In this document: in pieces, positions 23,131-29,809 of the stretch
Numbering within the stretch: position 1 is the stretch's first letter
Layout of the letters: each line of letters starts with the position of its first letter
Assembly (NCBI RefSeq): GCF_030268065.1
Contig: NZ_BSDD01000005.1
Span: forward strand, 2,156-66,155
DNA: 64,000 nt
Direction: 5' to 3'
Source: Geothrix rubra
Lineage (GTDB): Bacteria; Acidobacteriota; Holophagae; Holophagales; Holophagaceae
Notes under the pieces: model-generated
What the model was told of the DNA's origin: nothing
Seen by the model: only the letters and a program-made list of their open reading frames with translations
Database searches by the model: none
Position numbers and translations under genes: made by a program

Positions 23131-24758
23131 CAGGCGGCCGGAGCCTGCGTCAGCCGCTGGACGGCGGACACGAACCGGCGGAGGGCGGGACTGACGGCGC
23201 CCGCCTCCAGGTGCACGTCCAGGAGCTGGAAGCGGCCCCGGGTCTCCCAGGCCCGGCGCAGGGCGCGGCCCAGCTCGGCCCGGGTGCGGATGCGGTAGCC
23301 GTCGCCGCCGAGGGGGCCGGCCAGGTCCGCGTAGTGCCAGTCCTCCAGCTCGTTGAAGCGGCCGCCGGGCTGGAAGGCCTCCAGCATCCCCCAGGCGCGG
23401 TTGTTGAACAGCACCACGATGGGATCCAGGCCGTGCCGCCGCGCGTGGCCCAGCTCCCAGCCCGTCATCTGGAAGGCCCCGTCGCCCACCAGCACGATGG
23501 GACGGCGGCCCGTGGCCGCCTGCATGCCCAGGCCCGCGGGCACGCCGAACCCCATGCTGGCGTAGTAGCCGGGTGCCACCAGGTCCGTCTCCCGGAGGTC
23601 CAGGGCCGAGAAGAGGCAATCGCCCATGTCGGCCGCCACGGGCAGGGGGCCGGAGGCGCGGAAGCGGTCGTTGAGCCCTCGCACGATGTCCTCGGGCGCC
23701 ACGGGGGCGTCGTCCTCCACCAGGTCCCCGGGGAGCTCCCGGGGGGCCGGGACCGCCGGGGCGGGGCGCGCTCCGGCGCGGTCCAGGAGGGCCTCCACCA
23801 GGGCCGGCAGGGGCAGGTCGCGGTAGACGTGGTGACCCACCCGGACCTCGCGGTCCAGGGCGTGCACGGTGGCGCCGGGGGCCAGCCGGCGGCCGCTCAC
23901 GCCGAAGTTGGTGTCGCTGGTGATGATCCCGAGCATCAGCACGAGGTCGGCGCCCTCCACCGCCTCCCGGACGCCCGCCTCCCCGGCCAGGCCCAGGTAG
24001 GTGCCCAGGCGCGGGGTCTCCTGGTCGACCATCAGGCCCCGGCCCAGGAAGGTGGTCGCCACGGGCACGCCGAGGCGTCGGGCCAGTTCGGCCACGGGCG
24101 ATTCCAGGCCGAGGCGGCGCACCTCCACCCCCGGCAGGAGCACGGGGCGCTGCGCCGCCGCCAGGCGGGCCAGGATCTCCTCCGCACAGGCCGCCACAGC
24201 CTCGGGATCGAAGGGGCTGGGCGGCAGGAGGGGCACGGGTCCCACGGGGGCGTCCACCTGGTCCCGGGGCAGTTCGAGGTAGACGGGCCGCGCGTACTCC
24301 GCGCAGGAGCGCAGGACCCGGGCGATGATCTCCGGCGCCGTGGCCGGGTCGTCGAGCACGCCCTGGTCGCAGGTGATCTCGCGGAACACCCGCATCTGGC
24401 TGTCGAGGGCCTTGGCCTGGTGGTGGAGCAGGAGGCCGGACGCGACCTCGCCGCGGCCGGGGGCCCCCGAGATCACCACCAGCGGGGTCTTCTCGGCGTA
24501 GGCCTGGGCCACGGGGTTGACGAGGTTGAGGGCCCCCGCGCCGTAGGTGACCGCCGCCACCCCGAGGCCCCCGCGCAGCCGGACGGCCGCGTCCGCGGCG
24601 AAGCCCACCGACGGCTCGTGGCTGAAGGTGAAGAGGGGCAGCACCCCGCTCTCCTCGATGCAGCGGAAGAAGGGCAGGGCGAAGTCGCCCGGGATGCCGA
24701 ACACCTCGCCGGCGCCCCGGTCCTTCAAGGCCTGCAGCAGCGCCACTCCCAGCTTCAT
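23127..24758 (-). CDS. Thiamine-diphosphate decarboxylase (indolepyruvate/phenylpyruvate type)
   Basis: 543 residues with ggggag eight bases upstream. The N-terminus VFGIPGDFALPFFRCIEESG and HEPSVGFAADAAVRL (with the glutamate that activates the thiazolium) match phenylpyruvate and indolepyruvate decarboxylases more closely than acetolactate synthase. The TPP-binding motif GDGAFQMTGWELGHARRHGL and NNRAWGML lie near residue 430-460. These enzymes turn 2-oxo acids from amino-acid breakdown into aldehydes. A FAD site of acetolactate synthases is not evident. The gene stands alone; the AT-rich palindromes upstream may control it. Confidence 0.85.
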   Translation of the reverse strand: MKLGVALLQALKDRGAGEVFGIPGDFALPFFRCIEESGVLPLFTFSHEPSVGFAADAAVRLRGGLGVAAVTYGAGALNLVNPVAQAYAEKTPLVVISGAPGRGEVASGLLLHHQAKALDSQMRVFREITCDQGVLDDPATAPEIIARVLRSCAEYARPVYLELPRDQVDAPVGPVPLLPPSPFDPEAVAACAEEILARLAAAQRPVLLPGVEVRRLGLESPVAELARRLGVPVATTFLGRGLMVDQETPRLGTYLGLAGEAGVREAVEGADLVLMLGIITSDTNFGVSGRRLAPGATVHALDREVRVGHHVYRDLPLPALVEALLDRAGARPAPAVPAPRELPGDLVEDDAPVAPEDIVRGLNDRFRASGPLPVAADMGDCLFSALDLRETDLVAPGYYASMGFGVPAGLGMQAATGRRPIVLVGDGAFQMTGWELGHARRHGLDPIVVLFNNRAWGMLEAFQPGGRFNELEDWHYADLAGPLGGDGYRIRTRAELGRALRRAWETRGRFQLLDVHLEAGAVSPALRRFVSAVQRLTQAPAAC

Positions 24759-24832
24759 GGACGGACTCCCCGGAAGGGGCGGGACGCCCCGGAACCAGCC
24801 TCCCCGGGCGGGACGGCGACAGGGGTCACAAT

Positions 24833-24863
24833 TAAGAATTTCCCATCTTTAATTAGGAATTAA
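24833..24863 (-). promoter_or_regulatory. AT-rich palindromes upstream of the decarboxylase gene
   Basis: The exact palindrome TTAATTAGGAATTAA is at 24849-24863, and just beside it TTAAGA and TCTTTAA face each other around a GC core. In an otherwise GC-rich gap such symmetric AT stretches usually are operators or the -10 region. It sits about 90 bases upstream of the decarboxylase start and behind the ric terminator. No consensus known to me fits well. Confidence 0.4.
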
Positions 24864-24867
24864 TGCA

Positions 24868-24921
24868 CCCGGCCGGAACGGGGCCCCGCGGCCGCTGGCC
24901 GCTGGCCCCGTTCCGGCCGGG
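24868..24921 (-). terminator. Large perfect hairpin behind the ric gene
   Basis: Exact 18-base-pair stem (24868-24885 with 24904-24921) with an 18-base GC-rich loop that can itself fold. It starts 11 bases after the stop of the Fe-S repair gene, so it most likely ends that transcript. On the minus strand it is followed by AT-rich DNA, though not a clean T run. Confidence 0.75.
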
Positions 24922-24932
24922 CGGGCCGGGTC

Positions 24933-25637
24933 CTACAGCCGGGCCTCGGCCTCGATGGCGGCCGGGTAGAGCCAGCTGTTCTCCTTGTGGATGTGCCGGT
25001 GGAGGTCGTACTCCAGCTCGGCCAGGCCGTCCAGCATGGCGCGCCAGCTGTTGCAGGCGCCGGGCGGAGGCACGAAGCCGTCCGTGAGGGTCCGGAACAG
25101 CTCGAGGTTCTCCCCGTGCTGCAGGTGCTCCTGGAGCATGCGGGCGATGGGCATCTGCACCGTGGGGGGCATGGGCCAGCGCTCGCCCTTGGCCACGGCC
25201 AGGAACATGGGGAAGAGCATCTGCTCCTCCTTGGCGAGGTGGTCGAAGGTCTCCTGGGCGAAGGCCTGGAAGGCGCGGTCCAGCTCCACGAGGCGGGGAT
25301 CGTCGTGGCCGTGGACGTTGGCCACCTTGGCGGTGAGGAACTGCAGGCGGGGCAGGGCCTCCTTCGTGTAGTCGTGGTGGACCCGGAGGACGTGCTCCAC
25401 GGCGGTCGGGATGTCCTTCATCCAGCTCCGGTCCTCGTCCTGCGGGACCTCCGCATCCATGTCCTGGAGGGCCGCCAGGAGCTCCTCGACCGGGATGCCC
25501 TTCTGCTCGCAGGCCCTGCCCAGGGCCTCGTGCCCCTTGCAGCAATAGTCCAGGCCCGCCTTCTCGAACACCTTCGAGCGGCTCGGCTTCTCCAGCACCA
25601 GCTCGCCCACGCTCCGGCTCTCCCACGCATGACTCAT
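24933..25637 (-). CDS. ytfE: Iron-sulfur cluster repair di-iron protein (RIC/YtfE)
   Basis: 234 residues with gaggagg before the ATG. The ScdA N-terminal domain has the paired cysteines C32 and C33 in DYCCKGHEALG. The hemerythrin-like part has the metal ligands in HVLRVHHDYTKEALP, HGHDDPRLVELD, HLAKEEQMLFPMF, MLQEHLQHGENLELF and HRHIHKENSWLYP. It repairs Fe-S clusters hurt by NO or peroxide, or releases NO from a di-iron nitrosyl. It is divergent from a Crp/Fnr regulator, and an FNR/DNR-type box lies between them, 61 bases from its start, so it should be induced by NO or low oxygen. Confidence 0.95.
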   Translation of the reverse strand: MSHAWESRSVGELVLEKPSRSKVFEKAGLDYCCKGHEALGRACEQKGIPVEELLAALQDMDAEVPQDEDRSWMKDIPTAVEHVLRVHHDYTKEALPRLQFLTAKVANVHGHDDPRLVELDRAFQAFAQETFDHLAKEEQMLFPMFLAVAKGERWPMPPTVQMPIARMLQEHLQHGENLELFRTLTDGFVPPPGACNSWRAMLDGLAELEYDLHRHIHKENSWLYPAAIEAEARL

Positions 25638-25697
25638 CGCATCCTCCTCGGCCCCTCGGGCACGGAATCAGGGTCCGGCCGGGGGGACGGGGGCGCC

Positions 25698-25711
25698 TTG
25701 ACCGATCTCAA
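25698..25711. promoter_or_regulatory. FNR/DNR-type box between ric and the Crp/Fnr gene
   Basis: TTGACCGATCTCAA has TTGA and TCAA half-sites six bases apart, the spacing of FNR, ANR and DNR boxes (consensus TTGAT-N4-ATCAA). It lies in the 112-base gap between the two divergent start codons, 38 bases from the regulator and 60 from ric. So the regulator should bind here and control both. Confidence 0.7.
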
Positions 25712-25749
25712 GATGCGGAGTCCGGGGTCCGGTGGGGGCACAATGGCCC

Positions 25750-26406
25750 ATGGCCACCCCGTACCAAGGTCTCTGGGCCAAGGCGCCCCTCTTCCGGACG
25801 CTGGACGACCCGCAGCTGGCCCGGGTGGGCGCCCTGGTGGAGCTCCGCACCCTGGACCCCGGGCAGGTGCTCTTCGTGGCGGGGGAGCCCTGCACGGGCT
25901 TCTTCGTGGTGCTGGAGGGGGCCATCCAGCTCCTGCGCCCCGCGGAGGACGGCGACGAGACGGCCCTGAACTTCGTGCGCCCGGGGCAGTCCTTCGCGGA
26001 GGCGGCGCTCTTCGCCGGCGGCGCCTTTCCAGCCACGGCCCGGGCCCTGGAGCGGACCCTGCTGGCCCGGATCCCCCGGGCCGCCTTCCTGGCGCTGTTG
26101 CGCTCAGACGCGGACCTCTGCCTGCGGATGCTGGAGAGCCTCGCCGCCTGGCACCATCGGCTCACCTTCCAGCTCCAGGCCCTGCGCGCCCAGGACACCG
26201 GCGGCCGCCTGCGGGCCTGGCTGGCGGAGGAGGCCCGCCGCGCGCCCAACCGGGAGATCCTCCTGCGGGTACCGAAGAAGGTGCAGGCCGCCCAGCTGGG
26301 CATGGCCCCGGAGACCTTCAGCCGGCAGCTCCGCCAGCTGAGGGACGCCGGCCTGGTCGCCGTGGAGGGCGCCACGATCCGGGTGCTGGGCGACCTGGAG
26401 GCGTGA
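25750..26406 (+). CDS. Crp/Fnr-family regulator (DNR-like)
   Basis: 218 residues from the ATG at 25750; an in-frame GTG 18 bases earlier is possible. The cyclic-nucleotide-type beta barrel has GQVLFVAGEPCTGFFVVLEGAIQLL and GQSFAEAALFAGGAFPATA, the dimer helix is around 120-145, and the HTH is VQAAQLGMAPETFSRQLRQL with the recognition helix ETFSRQLRQLRDAG. It lacks the FNR cysteine cluster, as do DNR/NnrR proteins that sense NO with heme. Divergence from ric and the box between them support a role in the NO response. Two GC-rich hairpins close the transcript. Confidence 0.9.
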   Translation: MATPYQGLWAKAPLFRTLDDPQLARVGALVELRTLDPGQVLFVAGEPCTGFFVVLEGAIQLLRPAEDGDETALNFVRPGQSFAEAALFAGGAFPATARALERTLLARIPRAAFLALLRSDADLCLRMLESLAAWHHRLTFQLQALRAQDTGGRLRAWLAEEARRAPNREILLRVPKKVQAAQLGMAPETFSRQLRQLRDAGLVAVEGATIRVLGDLEA

Positions 26407-26453
26407 GGGCCGGGCGGCCGGGGACGGGGCCGACGGAACGTTCAGACGGGGCG

Positions 26454-26539
26454 GCGCCGGAGCCGGGCTTGGCCCAGCTCCGGCGCGGGGGTCCCAGGGG
26501 GGACGCAGCGGCCCGCCAGGGCCGGGCGGTCCCCCCTGG
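26454..26539. terminator. Two hairpins between the convergent Crp/Fnr and apt genes
   Basis: The first has a 10-base-pair stem (26454-26463 with 26477-26486), the second an 11-base-pair stem (26494-26504 with 26529-26539). They occupy the gap between two converging genes and can end transcription from both sides. Neither has a T tract. Confidence 0.65.
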
Positions 26540-26545
26540 ACGGGA

Positions 26546-27058
26546 TCAGTACCGCAGGACGCTGAAGACCGGCAGGCCCTGGACCTTCTCCCGGCCGGGC
26601 AGGGTGGTCAGCTCGATGAAGACCGTGAGGGCCACGGGATGGGCCCCGGAGCGGGTGACGAGGCGGCGGGCGGCGTCAGCGGTGCCGCCGGTGGCCATGA
26701 CGTCGTCCACGATGAGCACGCGGTCGCCGGGGCCGAAGGCGTCCGTGTGGATCTCCAGGGCGTCCGCGCCGTACTCCAGGCCGTAGGCCTCCTTGTGGGT
26801 GGGCAGGGGCAGCTTGCCGGGCTTGCGGGCGGGCACGAAGCCCAGGCCCAGCTTCTGGGCCAGGGCGCTGCCGAAGATGAAGCCCCGGGACTCCAGGCCC
26901 AGCACGTGGGTCGGCTGGAGGTTCAGCACCGGCTGGGCCATGGCCTCCACGGCCTGCTTGAAGGCCTCGGCGTTGGCCAGCAGCGGGGTGATGTCCCGGA
27001 AGAGGATGCCCGCCTTGGGGAAGTCGGGGACGTCGCGGACGAACTGGTGTAGGGACAT
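26546..27058 (-). CDS. apt: Adenine phosphoribosyltransferase
   Basis: 170 residues, the usual length. The start HQFVRDVPDFPKAGILFRDITPLL, the GLESRGFIFGSALA strand and the PRPP motif VLIVDDVMATGGT are diagnostic for APRT, which makes AMP from adenine and PRPP in purine salvage. It begins two bases after the acylphosphatase stop and is the last gene of the surE-acyP-apt run. Confidence 0.97.
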   Translation of the reverse strand: MSLHQFVRDVPDFPKAGILFRDITPLLANAEAFKQAVEAMAQPVLNLQPTHVLGLESRGFIFGSALAQKLGLGFVPARKPGKLPLPTHKEAYGLEYGADALEIHTDAFGPGDRVLIVDDVMATGGTADAARRLVTRSGAHPVALTVFIELTTLPGREKVQGLPVFSVLRY

Positions 27059-27060
27059 GG

Positions 27061-27333
27061 CTACCTGCGGATCTCGAATGGACGGGGAAGGGAGGATCCC
27101 ACACCCAGGGCCCTCCAGTCCAGATGCTCCACCCGGCCGAAGGCCGGACCCTCGGCCAGGCGGGCCCGGAAGGCCGCCAGATCCGCCTCGGGGCCCTCGG
27201 CCTCGCCGCTCACGGCGCCATCCGGGTCGTTGCGCACCCAGCCCTCCAGGCCCAGGGCATGGGCCTCCCGCTCCGCGAAGCGGCGGAAGCCGACCCCCTG
27301 CACCAGTCCCCGGACGCGGAAGGCCACCCGCAT
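27061..27333 (-). CDS. acyP: Acylphosphatase
   Basis: 90 residues. The active-site loop VRGLVQGVGFRRFAEREA carries the arginine, and the asparagine is in GWVRNDPDGAV; both are required. It hydrolyses acyl phosphates such as carbamoyl or acetyl phosphate. It lies four bases after the surE stop and two before apt, so translation is likely coupled. Confidence 0.96.
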   Translation of the reverse strand: MRVAFRVRGLVQGVGFRRFAEREAHALGLEGWVRNDPDGAVSGEAEGPEADLAAFRARLAEGPAFGRVEHLDWRALGVGSSLPRPFEIRR

Positions 27334-27337
27334 GGCG

Positions 27338-28087
27338 TCACCCGTTGAAGGTGGACTCGAAGTCCGCGCCCCGGGCCAGGATCTCCGGGCAGCTCAGGTC
27401 CAGGCGCAGGGGCGTGGCGCTCACCCAGCCGTCCAGCACGGCCTCGGCGTCCGAACCCGGGCTCTTCGCGTAGGTGGGGCCCATGTCGCCGCCGATCCAG
27501 AAGTAGGGCGTGCCGCGGGGATCCGTGCGCTTCTCCACGATGTCGTGGTAGGCCCGGCTGTCCTGGCCCGTGAGGCGGAAACCCTTGGGCTCGCCGTGGG
27601 GGAAGTTGAGGTTCCAGATGCGGTTGGCGGGCAGCTCCAGGGCCTCCCAGCGCTGGAGGAAGCGCTCGATCCAGGGCTCGGCCACGGCGAAGTCGCCCTG
27701 GGGGTGCATGGAGAAGGCCGCGGCCCGGGCGCCCTGGAGCCGGCCCTCGAAGGCCGCGCCCACCGTGCCGGAGTAGAAGACATCCTCGCCCAGGTTGAAG
27801 CCGTGGTTCACGCCGGAGAGGATCCAGTCGGGCTGCCGGTCGAGTACGGAGCAGACGCCCAGCAGCACACAGTCCACGGGGGTGCCGTCGCAGGTGAAGC
27901 GGTCCTGGCCCAGGTCGTGGAGCCGGAGGATGTTGTGCAGGCTGAGGGCGCTGGAGATGGCCGAGCGGTTGCGGTCCGGCGCCACGGTGACCACCCGGCC
28001 GAAGCGGGCGGCCACCCGCGCCAGCGCCGCCAGCCCGGGGGCCCAGAGCCCGTCGTCGTTGGTGAGGAGGATGAGGCGTTCGGACAT
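27338..28087 (-). CDS. surE: 5'/3'-nucleotidase SurE
   Basis: 249 residues from the ATG at 28087. It starts with LILLTNDDGLWAPGL (the metal-binding NDD), then APDRNRSAISSALSL and SGVNHGFNLGEDVFYSGTVGAA with the asparagine metal ligand. It dephosphorylates nucleoside monophosphates and is often encoded beside pcm, which lies 4 kb away here rather than adjacent. The long frame upstream is an antisense shadow of the next genes. The start faces the ECF sigma gene. Confidence 0.95.
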   Translation of the reverse strand: MSERLILLTNDDGLWAPGLAALARVAARFGRVVTVAPDRNRSAISSALSLHNILRLHDLGQDRFTCDGTPVDCVLLGVCSVLDRQPDWILSGVNHGFNLGEDVFYSGTVGAAFEGRLQGARAAAFSMHPQGDFAVAEPWIERFLQRWEALELPANRIWNLNFPHGEPKGFRLTGQDSRAYHDIVEKRTDPRGTPYFWIGGDMGPTYAKSPGSDAEAVLDGWVSATPLRLDLSCPEILARGADFESTFNG

Positions 28088-28148
28088 GCCGCCAGTGTAC
28101 CCGGCTGTGGTGAACGCCCTGGAACGATGCGAGGATGGGGCCGCTCCC

Positions 28149-28736
28149 ATGGACGCCGACCTCCCCCTCGATGCCCTGTCCGCCCCGGCGGCGCCGGAGG
28201 CCGGGACCGCGCCCCTGGCCAGGGCCGAGGTCCTGGTCCGCCTGCGCGAAAGGATCGTGGCCTTCGCGGCATCCCGGTACGCAGGGGCCCAGGCCGAGGA
28301 CCTGGCCCAGGAGGTGCTGGTGCTGCTCCACACGAAGTACGGGCATCTGGAGCGGGCGGAGGACCTGGTGCCCCTGGCCTTCCAGATCCTGCGCTTCAAG
28401 CTGGCCGCCGCCCGCCGCAAGGCCGCCCGCCGGGGCGAGTACGACGCGGTGGACGTGGACGCCTTCCCGCCCGCCTCGGACGCCCCCGATCCCGCCGCCG
28501 TGCTGGAGCGCAAGGAGCTGCTGACGCGCCTCATGGGCGGCATCGCCCGCCTGGGGGAGCGCTGCCGGGAGCTGTTCCGGCTCAAGCTCCAGGGCCGCAC
28601 CTTCGCGGAGATCCAGACCCAGATGGGCGCGGCCACCCTCAACACCGTGTACACCTGGGACCACCGCTGCCGGAAGCAGCTGCTGGAAGCGCTGGGCGGA
28701 CGCTGGGAGGCGGCGGCCGGAAGGGAGGGCCCGTGA
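28149..28736 (+). CDS. ECF-type RNA polymerase sigma factor
   Basis: 195 residues from the ATG at 28149. The region 2 part has AEDLAQEVLVLLHTKYGHLE, and region 4 has LGERCRELFRLKLQGRTFAEIQTQ followed by NTVYTWDHRCRKQLLEAL, a helix-turn-helix. The linker is a little long and the promoter-binding helix drifts from the common ECF pattern. An earlier start at a GTG around 28108 is possible. Its last codon overlaps the start of the next gene (GTGA), which is the usual place of an anti-sigma factor. Confidence 0.88.
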   Translation: MDADLPLDALSAPAAPEAGTAPLARAEVLVRLRERIVAFAASRYAGAQAEDLAQEVLVLLHTKYGHLERAEDLVPLAFQILRFKLAAARRKAARRGEYDAVDVDAFPPASDAPDPAAVLERKELLTRLMGGIARLGERCRELFRLKLQGRTFAEIQTQMGAATLNTVYTWDHRCRKQLLEALGGRWEAAAGREGP

Positions 28737-29740
28737 GGCGCGAGGAGGCCGAGAAGCTGCTGGGCGGGCACGCCACGGGCACCCTCACTGGGACCGAGCG
28801 CCGGGCGCTCTACGAGGCGGCCCTGGAGCACCAGGACCTCTTCGACACCTTGGCGGACGAGGAGGCCCTGCGGGAGCTGCTGGCGGACCCCGCCGCCCGG
28901 GCCCACCTGCTGACGGCCCTGGCCCCGCGGAGGATGCCCCTCTGGCGCCGGCCGGGCGTCCTGGGCCTGGCGGCAGGCATCCTGGTGGCCGGCCTGGCAG
29001 GGCTGGCCGTGCTGCGCGGGCCCGGCGAGGTCCCGGTGCCGCGGGTCGAGGCGCCCCGACCGGCGCCCCTCGGCAAGGGCGCCGCCCCAACGGTCCAGGC
29101 CCCTGAACCGGCCGTTCCAACACCGCCAGCGCCGGCAGCCCGCAAGGCGACGCCGCCCGCCCCGGAGCGGGCGGCCCCCGCGCCCCTTCCGACCACGAAC
29201 CGGACTCTCGAGACCGCCGCCGCCCTGGCCCCCGGCGGGGCCGCGGAGGCCCACGACGACAAGCGGGCGGAGGATCGGTCGAAGGCCGAGGACGCCGCCC
29301 GGGCCCGGGCCAAGGCGGACCGCGCGCCCGCGGGCGCCGAGGCGGTGATGGCGGCGATCCCCTCCGCACCGCCCCCAGCAGCTCCAGCGGCCGGGGGCCT
29401 CAGCGCCACGGCGGCCCAGGCGGCCCCCGAGCCGGCCTGGGGCGTGGCGGCCCGGGCGGACGGGTCGCTCCGGGTGACGGTACTTGCGCTCCCCGCACAG
29501 CCGGTGCTGCTCCTCCGGCGCGGGGCCGCGGGCGTGGCGGTGGTGCGGCCCGTGGCGGAGGGGCGCGAGGGTCCGCGGATCCGCTGGCGGCTCGAGTTCC
29601 GTCCCGTCCCCGGGGAGGCGCTCGACCTCTACATCCTGAACGCGCCGGTGACCGATCCGGCGCGCCTCCCCGCCGAGGGTCCCGTGGACGGGTTCCGCAC
29701 CCGGATCCCCGTGCCGGAGAAAAAGGTACCGGCGCCCTGA
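28733..29740 (+). CDS. Membrane-anchored anti-sigma-like protein
   Basis: 335 residues starting with a GTG that overlaps the sigma-factor stop. The first 75 residues are a cytoplasmic helical part (EEAEKLLGGHATGTLTGTER, EHQDLFDTLADEEALRELL) that resembles zinc-free anti-sigma domains without the HxxxCxxC motif. One membrane segment follows (VLGLAAGILVAGLAGLAVL). The rest, about 230 residues, is an alanine/proline-rich periplasmic linker followed by a compact beta domain (LRVTVLALPAQPVLLLRR). Genes for the sigma factor, this protein and a VIT/VWA protein form one operon. Confidence 0.8.
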   Translation: MRREEAEKLLGGHATGTLTGTERRALYEAALEHQDLFDTLADEEALRELLADPAARAHLLTALAPRRMPLWRRPGVLGLAAGILVAGLAGLAVLRGPGEVPVPRVEAPRPAPLGKGAAPTVQAPEPAVPTPPAPAARKATPPAPERAAPAPLPTTNRTLETAAALAPGGAAEAHDDKRAEDRSKAEDAARARAKADRAPAGAEAVMAAIPSAPPPAAPAAGGLSATAAQAAPEPAWGVAARADGSLRVTVLALPAQPVLLLRRGAAGVAVVRPVAEGREGPRIRWRLEFRPVPGEALDLYILNAPVTDPARLPAEGPVDGFRTRIPVPEKKVPAP

Positions 29741-29809
29741 AAGAGACGCGGGCCCCGCGGCATTCCCTCCTGAACCGCGCCCTCCGCGCGGCCCCACCGG
29801 GAGGATCCC

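Noticed and set aside
18901-23619. 1572-residue minus-strand frame
   Set aside because: It runs across several genes on both strands; its end is only the out-of-frame copy of the methylase and kinase region. Low-complexity composition.
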